The notes beneath the pieces were generated by a model. The model made no database searches. It had not been told where the DNA came from and saw only the letters and a list, made by a program, of their open reading frames with translations. A stretch of DNA of 12,560 nucleotides from JANWHF01 sp036276235 (GTDB lineage: Bacteria; Planctomycetota; Phycisphaerae; Tepidisphaerales; Tepidisphaeraceae): assembly GCA_036276235.1 (NCBI GenBank), contig DATBDZ010000214.1, positions 1 to 12,560 of the forward strand, read 5' to 3'. A program made the position numbers and the translations under genes. Each line of letters begins with the position of its first letter. The stretch's first letter is position 1. Positions 6,660-12,560 of this stretch are shown one piece after another.

Positions 6660-7856
6660 TCAACTTCCCTGCGGTTCGGTCCAGTAGGTTTGCTTATGGC
6701 CCAGTGCCTCGAATTGGCGGACTTGCGCTTCGGCCTGCGCCCGCATCAGACCGCCCTGGATGAGAAAGCGATTCCCATTGTCGTCCTGACGATACATGGA
6801 CCAGGTTCGATCGGGTTTGCTCCAATAGTCCTCGCCGAGTTCATTGCGCAGCTTGCCGAGGATCGCTTCCAGTCTCTCCAAGGCTGCCTTGAGCTGATTC
6901 TCAAACGGCTCGCGGAGGAATCGGACGTTTATCGATTCCTTGCCGCTGTCGGACCGATGCAGATGGAGGTAGTCGCCCCGCGCCTCGATCGTGTCATCGC
7001 CGGTCTGGTCCTCGGCGGAGAATTTAACGCCGTCGCCGGGGGTCAGCATCATCGTGATGAATTCGTGGATCTCCTGAACGTCTGAGGGCGCGATCGGGGG
7101 TCGAAACATCTGGCTGGGCAGCACGAATTCCAGCGAGATGCCGAAGCACGATCGGCAGTCTCGATCGCTCTTGGGGTCCAGTCCCAGGCTCCGGCAGATC
7201 GCCAGCGCCGAGCGGTAATATCGCAGTAACTCTTCTTCGTGCCCCATGACATCCTTTGTGAACGCAAGCCGAAAATAATCATGCTCCATTTCCAGAAGCC
7301 CCGGAAGATCGGGCTGTTCGATCGGCTCGCCCTTCAGCTTTGGAAACCTTTCCTGCACCGAAAAGCGTTGATTCCCCATGATCACGACCTGACGTTGAAC
7401 GAGTAACGCGATATCAAATGAGACGTCGCTCAGTAGTTGCGAATGATCCAGCCATTTGTCATCCCGTTTGATTCCTGACGCAGATGGATCCCGAAAGCCC
7501 GGCCATTTGCGCAGCGTTCCCAGCGCCGCCCAAAGGAAGACCCCGGACATAAGAATCAACCCGACCATCAGCAGCAGATGATGCCGGCCCAGAAACGGCA
7601 GCGCTACCAGCGGAAAAAAGCTGGCGAAGAAAAGAAATCCGACTTGCACCGATCGACGCGGCGACGGACCGACGAGTTGCTCTTGCATCAGATGTTGCAG
7701 TGGAATGATCCCGAGCGCAGCGACCAGACCCACCGCAATCGGGTACCAAGCCGCCGAGGCCCATCGGCTGCGCAGGGCGTTGAGGATCACCGCTCCAATC
7801 GCCGCTGCGTAGAGAGCGAGAAACGGGAGCGAGGCTAGCCGCGAACGCTTGACCAT
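6660..7856 (-). CDS. Four-helix membrane protein with C-terminal RQDDNGN motif domain
   Basis: A 398-residue protein. Four hydrophobic segments are visible at about 9-27, 34-52, 70-89 and 92-112, followed by a soluble region of about 280 residues. The C-terminus has the pattern WSMYRQDDNGNRF (352-364) ... FEALGHKQTYW (382-392). From memory this RQDDNGN...GHKQTYW pairing recurs in small bacterial proteins and at the ends of larger ones, resembling a SPOR-like alpha/beta module, but its role is not established. The middle contains CRSCF (about 235-245), too little for a metal-site claim. The gene is followed after 2 bases by the transglutaminase-like gene, so they form an operon. No Shine-Dalgarno sequence precedes the ATG; instead TAAAAT lies 8 bases upstream of it (7865-7870). 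Confidence 0.85.
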   Translation of the reverse strand: MVKRSRLASLPFLALYAAAIGAVILNALRSRWASAAWYPIAVGLVAALGIIPLQHLMQEQLVGPSPRRSVQVGFLFFASFFPLVALPFLGRHHLLLMVGLILMSGVFLWAALGTLRKWPGFRDPSASGIKRDDKWLDHSQLLSDVSFDIALLVQRQVVIMGNQRFSVQERFPKLKGEPIEQPDLPGLLEMEHDYFRLAFTKDVMGHEEELLRYYRSALAICRSLGLDPKSDRDCRSCFGISLEFVLPSQMFRPPIAPSDVQEIHEFITMMLTPGDGVKFSAEDQTGDDTIEARGDYLHLHRSDSGKESINVRFLREPFENQLKAALERLEAILGKLRNELGEDYWSKPDRTWSMYRQDDNGNRFLIQGGLMRAQAEAQVRQFEALGHKQTYWTEPQGS

Positions 7857-7864
7857 TGGCTAAT

Positions 7865-7870
7865 ATTTTA
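7865..7870 (-). promoter_or_regulatory. Possible -10 element next to the membrane-protein start
   Basis: TAAAAT on the minus strand (5 of 6 matches to TATAAT) ends 8 bases before the ATG at 7856. If used, transcription would start about 2 bases before the ATG, giving a nearly leaderless message. No -35 match is seen and the upstream region is GC-rich, so support is weak. Confidence 0.3.
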
Positions 7871-7920
7871 GCGGCGACGGGAAGTGCGGGCGCGGAGATT
7901 CACTCAGGCTGCCCCGCGCT

Positions 7921-8066
7921 ATGGAAGTACTCCCGACCCCCTTCCGGCGATTCGGATGTTCACTCCTGGTCTGTCTGGAAGGACTCCCGACCCCCTTCCG
8001 CGATCGACCCCCTTCCGCATGGAAGTACTCCCGACCCCCTTCCGGCGACAGACCCCCCTTCGGGAG
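7921..8066. repeat. Cluster of GACCCCCTTCCG repeat units (REP-like)
   Basis: A 30-base unit occurs twice without a mismatch, at 7921-7950 and 8019-8048, exactly 98 bases apart. A third close copy is at 7977-8003 (GGAAGGACTCCCGACCCCC...), and shorter pieces are at 8002-8017 (GATCGACCCCCTTCCG) and 8046-8066. Each full unit has GGAAG and CTTCC at its ends, so single-stranded copies can fold back. The cluster fills the 223-base gap and stops 13 bases short of the lipoprotein gene's stop codon. It resembles REP elements, which in other bacteria are moved by RAYT transposases; none is encoded in this window. Confidence 0.85.
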
Positions 8067-8079
8067 ACCATCCAGTTGG

Positions 8080-9399
8080 TTAACGTGTCGGCTCTTGAGC
8101 TTGCCCAGTGCCGGATGCACCGTTCACGGCCATGCGGTTCAAACAGGCTTTCAGCAATGCGTCGGATAGGCTTTGGGGGAGCTTTACTTTGGGCTGGATA
8201 TCCACAATTCTTCGCCAGTTGACTGCAACAGTACGCCCATCAAGCCAGTGGCAGATGGCGGTGTCGCCGCTGATGGACTCCGCCGGCGGCGGTTGGTCAG
8301 TGCGCGCGGCAATCAATTCGCGAAAGCCTTTCATTGCGTCGTCTCCGTTCTCGTATACGCGGAGCGTCACGATCAAGTCCGCGTCTTCCCACGTCGCCGG
8401 CCCGGTTGATGGACTATCGCGCAGCCGGTAGTAGCCGGCGACGGAATTTCCGTCGAAGAACAGGTCCACCGAACCGTCGCTTTCCGTGAACAGCTGGTTA
8501 TCAGCGGCGTGTGCATCCACTTGAGAGCCCGGAGCCTGCGGCGGCGGCCGAAGCTGCGGGATGTCCCTAATGAGATGCTGAAGGATCGACGCAGGCGCTT
8601 CCGCGCCGTCGTCGTCCGCCGCCTTGATCAGCGAGCGGTGTTTGACGTCCAGCAAAATGTTGGTGTGAAACACGTAAGTCGGGCTGGCGAGGCTCAGGTG
8701 GAGCGTGCCGTTGCGGACCTCAAGCGTCTCAACATGTGGCGCGGCGCCGTTGGCGGAACCCGGGGACGCTTCAAAAAATTGGTCATGTACAAAACCGCCC
8801 AAGTTCGAAGACTGCGTGGGCCAGTTGACGAGTTGAAGATAGATCTTCTGCTGCTCGAAGCGCAATGCGAGCGATTGCAGCGTATCGCCGGGATGCACGG
8901 CCTTAATGCTGCTGCCGAACCATCGCACTTCTTGCTCAAGTACCCAAAGCCCAAGAATGCCGCCGTCGGTGTCGATGTAATAATCGGTGCGCGGGCCGGC
9001 CCAAATGTGCCCGCTGGCCGGGTTGATAAACACGACGGCGTCGTATCGGATGTCCGGCTGCGAGCCACTAGTGTGAAACTGATAAGCCGCGTCAATGTCC
9101 GCGACAGCAGTCACCGGCTGATCGGAAGGGTACAGGATAACCGACGAGGAAGACCAAACCTGAATTCGCGTAACAGTCGTCTGCTTAAGCCATTCACGCC
9201 GCGCGGGCGAGGCGGCCGCGTCCGTCGAATCCATCGTTTTAGCTTCTGACGTGAGCAGCCCGCGGTCGTCCACATTTTGGCCATGGCAACCGAACAGTAG
9301 GGCGATCCACGCCATGGCTAGCAGGTTGACGATGACTGGCAGCCATTCCGAACGGCGAGGTGCCGTGCCGGCCGGCTTGGTCTGAGCCATTGGCGCCAT
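8080..9399 (-). CDS. Putative lipoprotein, function unknown
   Basis: A 439-residue protein with a positively charged N-terminus, one hydrophobic segment at about 20-37 and Cys38 in LLFGC. This resembles a lipobox (L-F-G-C, with Phe unusual at -2), so the mature protein is probably anchored by lipid outside the cytoplasm. The rest is soluble and mixed alpha/beta, with many Asp and Ser; I recognise no catalytic motif. The segment LRFEQQKIYLQLVNWPTQ and the later SVDLFFDGNSVAGYYRLRDS read like beta strands. The first ATG (9399) is followed by another at 9390; neither has a Shine-Dalgarno sequence. A perfect TATAAT lies 6 bases before the first ATG. It is divergent from the plus-strand gene at 9525, so the 119-base gap holds both promoters. 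Confidence 0.78.
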   Translation of the reverse strand: MAPMAQTKPAGTAPRRSEWLPVIVNLLAMAWIALLFGCHGQNVDDRGLLTSEAKTMDSTDAAASPARREWLKQTTVTRIQVWSSSSVILYPSDQPVTAVADIDAAYQFHTSGSQPDIRYDAVVFINPASGHIWAGPRTDYYIDTDGGILGLWVLEQEVRWFGSSIKAVHPGDTLQSLALRFEQQKIYLQLVNWPTQSSNLGGFVHDQFFEASPGSANGAAPHVETLEVRNGTLHLSLASPTYVFHTNILLDVKHRSLIKAADDDGAEAPASILQHLIRDIPQLRPPPQAPGSQVDAHAADNQLFTESDGSVDLFFDGNSVAGYYRLRDSPSTGPATWEDADLIVTLRVYENGDDAMKGFRELIAARTDQPPPAESISGDTAICHWLDGRTVAVNWRRIVDIQPKVKLPQSLSDALLKACLNRMAVNGASGTGQAQEPTR

Positions 9400-9405
9400 G
9401 ACAGT

Positions 9406-9411
9406 ATTATA
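9406..9411 (-). promoter_or_regulatory. -10 promoter element giving a leaderless start
   Basis: A perfect TATAAT on the minus strand, ending 6 bases before the ATG at 9399. With the usual 6-base distance between the -10 box and the start site, transcription would begin at the A of the ATG. A GCGACA (four of six matches to TTGACA) lies upstream with a short 15-base spacer. Confidence 0.5.
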
Positions 9412-9459
9412 CTAGACGTTTCGTAATGTCGCGATTTGCGTCGTACTTATTCAGCGGAC

Positions 9460-9465
9460 GATAAT
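9460..9465 (+). promoter_or_regulatory. Possible -10 element for the gene at 9525
   Basis: GATAAT (five of six matches to TATAAT) on the plus strand, with TTGCGT 18 bases upstream (9436-9441) as a weak -35. Downstream, a perfect 10-base palindrome GAGATATCTC lies at 9480-9489 and a 5-bp hairpin (AGATT/AATCT) at 9495-9508. The palindrome could be an operator, but nothing else supports that. Confidence 0.3.
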
Positions 9466-9524
9466 GCATGCTGGTGTCAGAGATATCTCGTTACAGATTC
9501 CCAAATCTTTGGTGACCCATGTCA

Positions 9525-10121
9525 ATGTGTTGGTACTACCATACGTTTCCAATCGATCTCATGAAGCGCGTCTGTGGTCAGGCGACAGCCAAGGAGGAGA
9601 AGAAGCTCATCAAAGTCGTTACCGATCCAGATGAGACTGACTTTGACGAAGATCAGATTGTTATCGTCAAGCGTCTTGCAAAAGAGGTTCTGCACGAGGG
9701 AATCTCTTATGCCGACAAGGACGGCGAAGAGACGGAGATACAGGACATGATCGTGACGACGATGTTCAGCCATTTGGGGCTGGACAAGGAACTGAAGATC
9801 AAGCCGGTATCACAGGATCCGATGACGATTGATCTCGCGGTCGAGCTTTTCCAGGCGGGGCAGGCGGCTGCGCTCCCGCTGCTGCCGACGATCCTTCATG
9901 GCAGGCGCTACGGCGACGACGCGCCTTCGCTTTGCAATTACGTATTTCTCAGCCGCGAAGAACTGGCGCAAGTCAAAGCGGAAGCACTGAAACTGCGGGA
10001 CGACAGGAAAATCAAGTGGAAGTTTCCGGACACGCCGCAGCTCATCGACAAGACGTTGATTAATTGTATTGATGACGCGCTGAAGGATCCGTCGCTGTGG
10101 TTGTATGGACATTTGACCTGA
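9525..10121 (+). CDS. Unassigned acidic protein (198 residues)
   Basis: A 198-residue protein from the ATG at 9525; an ATG two codons earlier (9519) is also in frame. GGTGA at 9511-9515 lies 9 bases before the second ATG but only 3 before the first, so the second is chosen. The N-terminus MCWYYHTFPIDLMKRVCG is followed by charged, helical sequence (DPDETDFDEDQ), a hydrophobic helix around VELFQAGQAAALPLLPTILHG and a C-terminus ending LWLYGHLT. No signal peptide or clear membrane helix is seen, so it is probably cytoplasmic. I do not recognise the family. The lower-GC, lysine- and aspartate-rich codons at its 5' half differ somewhat from the neighbouring genes, which may hint at a different origin. 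It precedes the HPS-family gene by 65 bases on the same strand. Confidence 0.75.
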   Translation: MCWYYHTFPIDLMKRVCGQATAKEEKKLIKVVTDPDETDFDEDQIVIVKRLAKEVLHEGISYADKDGEETEIQDMIVTTMFSHLGLDKELKIKPVSQDPMTIDLAVELFQAGQAAALPLLPTILHGRRYGDDAPSLCNYVFLSREELAQVKAEALKLRDDRKIKWKFPDTPQLIDKTLINCIDDALKDPSLWLYGHLT

Positions 10122-10186
10122 GCGATCGAGCGCTTCGGGTCTGTGTCTTCTGGCCCCTTCCATCCCGCGCGGGTATCTTCCTTCTC

Positions 10187-10891
10187 ATGAAACCGATCGT
10201 TCAGATCTCCCTTGATCTGGTCACCGTTGACGAAGCCATCGGCACTGCCGAGATGGCGATGCGGGCGGGGGTGGATTGGCTGGAGGCGGGGACGCCGCTG
10301 ATTATTGCCGAGGGAATGCATGGCGTGCGGGCGCTGCGAAAGCGGTTTCCCGCCACGCCCATTGTCGCGGATCTGAAGACGATGGACGGCGGATATCTTG
10401 AAGCCGAGCTGATGGCCAAGGCGGGGGCGACACATGTTGTCGTCATGGCGCGGGCGCATGAAGAGACGCTCAAATGCGTGGTGAAAGCCGGCCGCGATTG
10501 CGGCATCAAAGTCATGGGCGACAATCTCGGCTGCCCGGATATGGTGGCGGGCGCGAAGTTCATCGAGGACATTGGTTGTGATTACGTGATTCACCATATT
10601 GGCTACGACGAACGCCGCGGCATCGCGGCGCGCGGGCTGCGCATGCCCAGCCCCCTCGATCAGCTTCGCGAAGTAGTGGCGGCAGTGAAGCTTCCGGTGC
10701 AAGCGGTAGGCGGATTGACGCTCGAGCAAGCCGTCCGCACGCCCGAATACGGAGCGCCCCTGGTGGTGCTGGGTGCGCCCCTGACGATTGACGCGGACGC
10801 GTTCAAGACAGCATCCGGCGATGTCGAAAGCTCGCTGCGGCTGATTTGTCAGAAAGTACACGCGTACGGCGATGTGACCGTAAGACGGTGA
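10187..10891 (+). CDS. 3-hexulose-6-phosphate synthase / OMP-decarboxylase-family aldolase or decarboxylase
   Basis: A 234-residue TIM-barrel protein of the orotidine-monophosphate-decarboxylase superfamily, closest to 3-hexulose-6-phosphate synthase and 3-keto-L-gulonate-6-phosphate decarboxylase. Visible residues: Asp10 in QISLDL, Glu33 in LEAGTPLI, the catalytic Asp62-Lys64-Asp67 (ADLKTMDGG), the His pair 136-137 in VIHHIG, and the phosphate-binding VQAVGGL (171-177). These enzymes use Mg2+ to form or decarboxylate an enediolate of a sugar phosphate. HPS joins formaldehyde to ribulose 5-phosphate, but no phosphohexuloisomerase is in view, so the formaldehyde role is not proven. The reading frame continues upstream to 10097, overlapping the preceding gene, but the superfamily's N-terminal strand begins at this ATG. 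No Shine-Dalgarno sequence is seen. The dehydrogenase gene follows after 121 bases, filled by a heptamer hairpin. Confidence 0.88.
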   Translation: MKPIVQISLDLVTVDEAIGTAEMAMRAGVDWLEAGTPLIIAEGMHGVRALRKRFPATPIVADLKTMDGGYLEAELMAKAGATHVVVMARAHEETLKCVVKAGRDCGIKVMGDNLGCPDMVAGAKFIEDIGCDYVIHHIGYDERRGIAARGLRMPSPLDQLREVVAAVKLPVQAVGGLTLEQAVRTPEYGAPLVVLGAPLTIDADAFKTASGDVESSLRLICQKVHAYGDVTVRR

Positions 10892-10899
10892 TAGAGTTC

Positions 10900-10981
10900 G
10901 ATGATGGAGGATTGAGGATGGAGGATAGCGAAACAACACTCGCCGTATCTTTCCATCCTCTATCCTCCATCTTCCATCCTC
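10900..10981. repeat. Paired inverted heptamer arrays (GAGGATN)
   Basis: On the plus strand four heptamers run from 10900 to 10927: GATGATG, then GAGGAT three times with seventh base T, G, A. On the minus strand four heptamers run from 10981 down to 10954: GAGGATG, GAAGATG, GAGGATA, GAGGATG. The spacer is 26 bases. The array starts 8 bases after the HPS-family stop and ends 31 bases before the dehydrogenase start. It would fold into a long purine/pyrimidine hairpin between two probably co-transcribed genes. There is no T-run, so it is not a standard terminator. Confidence 0.85.
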
Positions 10982-11012
10982 GTATTCCATCCCTTTGCAA
11001 AAGAGGCAACCG

Positions 11013-12038
11013 ATGACCTCCTCTCCCGGCGTCGTTAATTTTTCGCGTGACAAGCACTCGGTCGAGATTCGCGATGTGCCGCAGCCGCCGATTGGGCCGG
11101 ATGATGTTTTGCTGGAGGTCGCCGCCGTCGGCGTGTGCGGGAGCGATCTGCATCAGTGGACCGCCGACCATAGCTGGCCGGTCAATTATCCCGTCGTGCT
11201 CGGCCATGAGTTTGGCGGGCATGTGCGCGAAGTTGGGCGCAATGTCGCCGGCTGGCACGAGGGCGACCGCGCCGTCAGCGAGACGGCGGCGGTGATCGAT
11301 CAGAACAACCCGATGAGCCGCCAGGGGCTTTACAACCTCGACCCGACGCGCAAGGGGTTCGGCTACGGAGTCAACGGCGCGATGACGCGGTTCGTGAGCG
11401 TGCCGGCGCGCTGCCTGCATCGCATTCCCGATGGATTGCCCTTTGAGAAGGCGGCACTGACCGAGCCTTGCTGCGTGGCGTACAACGCCGTGGCGCGCAA
11501 CGCGAAGATCGAGCCGGGCGATCGTGTGGTGGTCTTCGGGCCGGGACCGATTGGGCTGTTGTGTGCCGCCATGGCGCGGCTCTGCGGCGCTGAAGTCGCC
11601 GTCGTCGGCCTGGAGCGCGATCACACGCGATTGCAGATCGCCAAGCAATATGGGTGCGAGCCAATCGTCGGCGGTTTGGAAGACTGGGCCCGCGCCACCG
11701 ACGGCTTAGGCGTCGATGGAGTGATCGATGCCGCCGGAGTTTCCGCAACGCTGAAGTCGGCGATGCAGATCGTGCGGCCCAATGGATGGATCAGCAAAGT
11801 CGGCTGGGGCCCGCAGCCGCTCAATTTCTCGCTCGATCCGCTCGTGCAAAAGAACATTCGGCTTCAGGGAAGCTTCAGCCACAACTGGCCAATCTGGGAG
11901 CGCGTGCTGCGATTGCTGGGAACCGGGAAGCTCGACGTTCAACCCATCATCGGCGGAGTCTGGGCCCTATCGCAGTGGCACGAGGCGTTTGAAAAGATGC
12001 ATGAGGGGGAGATCGCGAAAGCGGTGCTGAAGCCGTAG
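11013..12038 (+). CDS. Zinc-type medium-chain dehydrogenase lacking the structural zinc cysteines
   Basis: A 341-residue medium-chain dehydrogenase/reductase of the sorbitol/threonine-dehydrogenase branch. Catalytic zinc ligands are present: Cys42 (GVCGSDLH), His65-Glu66 (GHEF) and Glu151 (TEPCC). The nucleotide-binding GPGPIG lies at 176-181, with Glu201 after the second strand favouring NAD+. The lobe that normally holds CGxCxxC...C reads IDQNNPMSRQGLYNLD (95-110), so the four structural-zinc cysteines are Asp96, Asn99, Ser102 and Asp110. Human sorbitol dehydrogenase also lacks structural zinc, so activity is expected. The ATG at 11013 is chosen over a TTG six codons upstream because AGAGG lies 6 bases before it. 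Next to the HPS-family gene it probably oxidises a sugar alcohol or reduces a ketose in the same pathway; the substrate is unknown. Its stop is 3 bases from the convergent Uma2-type gene. Confidence 0.9.
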   Translation: MTSSPGVVNFSRDKHSVEIRDVPQPPIGPDDVLLEVAAVGVCGSDLHQWTADHSWPVNYPVVLGHEFGGHVREVGRNVAGWHEGDRAVSETAAVIDQNNPMSRQGLYNLDPTRKGFGYGVNGAMTRFVSVPARCLHRIPDGLPFEKAALTEPCCVAYNAVARNAKIEPGDRVVVFGPGPIGLLCAAMARLCGAEVAVVGLERDHTRLQIAKQYGCEPIVGGLEDWARATDGLGVDGVIDAAGVSATLKSAMQIVRPNGWISKVGWGPQPLNFSLDPLVQKNIRLQGSFSHNWPIWERVLRLLGTGKLDVQPIIGGVWALSQWHEAFEKMHEGEIAKAVLKP

Positions 12039-12041
12039 GCG

Positions 12042-12560
12042 CTAGCTCGGCGCAGAGTTCGCGTCGAACGCTTCCTCCAGGTCGGCGAACAACTGTTTAA
12101 GTGACAGCGAAAACCCTGGAACGACTTGCCCGCCGTCCAATGTGCCGTCTTCGCTAATGATGATACTTCGATCGGCAGCGGAATAAACCGTGGCAGCACG
12201 CGTTCGATGGTCAATGATCCAGGCGAGCCTTACGCCCGCTTGGAAATACTCACGAAGCTTGCGGTCCATTTCCGCGCGCGTGTTACTTTCGCTCCAGACT
12301 TCAATTGCCAAATCCGGAACGACATGAGGGATTGCCTCGGTTCGCACGCTCTCGCCCGGCATTCGAGCGCGCGAGATAAAGGCGACATCCGGGGCGCGCA
12401 CCAAACCGGGAAGCAGCAGAAAAAGTCCATTGGGGCCGCTTATGGCTCCAAGCTTTTGTGCGCGCACATGGTTTCCGAGGTATTGCGCAACCAGCATTCC
12501 CAGAACAGATTTGCCAAGCCCCGTCGGCTTTTCCACAAGTGTCCCGTCGATCAATTCATA
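12042..12560 (-). CDS. Uma2-family endonuclease-fold protein, 5' end outside the window
   Basis: At least 172 residues, running off the right edge: the frame stays open to 12560, reading YELIDGTLVEKP at its start, which is the usual position of the ELIDGElve motif after about 20-30 missing residues. The body matches the Uma2 (DUF820) family of PD-(D/E)xK nuclease-like proteins: APDVAF (the Asp), PDLAIEVWSES (the Glu, with the conserved V-S), then KLREYFQAGVRLAWIIDH (the Lys and the GV-x-x-x-WiiD motif). The active-site residues look intact. Members are very numerous in cyanobacteria, planctomycetes and chloroflexi; their function is unproven although nuclease activity is suspected. It converges on the dehydrogenase gene, with only 3 bases between stop codons and no terminator. 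Confidence 0.9.
   Translation of the reverse strand, partial: YELIDGTLVEKPTGLGKSVLGMLVAQYLGNHVRAQKLGAISGPNGLFLLLPGLVRAPDVAFISRARMPGESVRTEAIPHVVPDLAIEVWSESNTRAEMDRKLREYFQAGVRLAWIIDHRTRAATVYSAADRSIIISEDGTLDGGQVVPGFSLSLKQLFADLEEAFDANSAPS

Noticed and set aside
5686..6687. Long plus-strand open frame (333 codons) opposite the transglutaminase-like gene
   Set aside because: It is antisense to a gene with a complete signal peptide and catalytic triad; its product is Arg/Pro-rich without motifs, as expected from reading a GC-rich gene backwards.
7921..8066. CRISPR array
   Set aside because: The repeated units are irregularly spaced, with three full copies of unequal length and no uniform spacers; no cas gene is present.
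7856..8169. Several short frames encoding Pro-Thr-Pro-Phe-Arg repeats
   Set aside because: They arise in more than one frame from the REP-like units; none has a ribosome site or a family match.
9938..11053. Minus-strand open frame (371 codons) across three plus-strand genes
   Set aside because: It spans the end of one gene, all of the HPS-family gene and the heptamer hairpin, and its peptide includes translated repeat (WRIEDG-type) sequence. It is a shadow frame.
10803..11648. Minus-strand 281-codon frame opposite the dehydrogenase
   Set aside because: The plus-strand gene has all family motifs; this frame has none and also reads through the heptamer repeats.
12042..12560. Toxin-antitoxin or restriction-modification role for the Uma2-type gene
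   Set aside because: No partner gene is visible on either side; the 5' end and upstream context lie outside the window.

Overview
The window most resembles a GC-rich planctomycete, perhaps of the class Phycisphaerae. This is inferred from the protein families (a GH10-fold protein with a long novel N-terminal region, a secreted all-beta planctomycete/verrucomicrobial-type protein, several unassigned conserved-looking proteins) and from intergenic repeat styles. No rRNA, tRNA, CRISPR array, integrase or transposase was seen, so the lineage call is unverified.

Layout. Positions 52-9399 are read entirely on the minus strand: a ComEA-like DNA-binding protein and a GH10-like protein (52-1986, likely one operon), a glucose-dehydrogenase-type SDR (2137-2904), an unassigned protein (3131-3718), a secreted protein (3767-4552), a 53-residue basic protein with its own ribosome site and strong terminator (4795-4956), a secreted transglutaminase-like protein directly downstream of a four-helix membrane protein (5143-7856), and a putative lipoprotein (8080-9399). 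Positions 9525-12038 are read on the plus strand: an unassigned acidic protein, a hexulose-6-phosphate-synthase-family protein and a zinc-type alcohol dehydrogenase, the last two probably one sugar-metabolism unit. A Uma2-family nuclease-fold gene enters from the right edge on the minus strand and converges on the dehydrogenase.

Most notable are the spaces between genes. Almost every gene 3' end carries its own repeat. Four loci hold period-7 tandem repeats with six fixed bases and a free seventh (GTCATTN twice, GGTTGTN, GAGGATN). Two of these loci contain two arrays of the same core facing each other across a 26-30 nt spacer, and one begins inside the last two codons of the gene. They resemble the heptanucleotide STRR repeats known from filamentous cyanobacteria. 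Other 3' elements are a cluster of GACCCCCTTCCG units (REP-like), a 168-nt imperfect inverted repeat, a short palindrome at the left edge and one textbook intrinsic terminator.

Two enzymes have lost expected residues: the GH10-like protein lacks both catalytic glutamates, and the dehydrogenase keeps its catalytic zinc ligands but has replaced all four structural-zinc cysteines.
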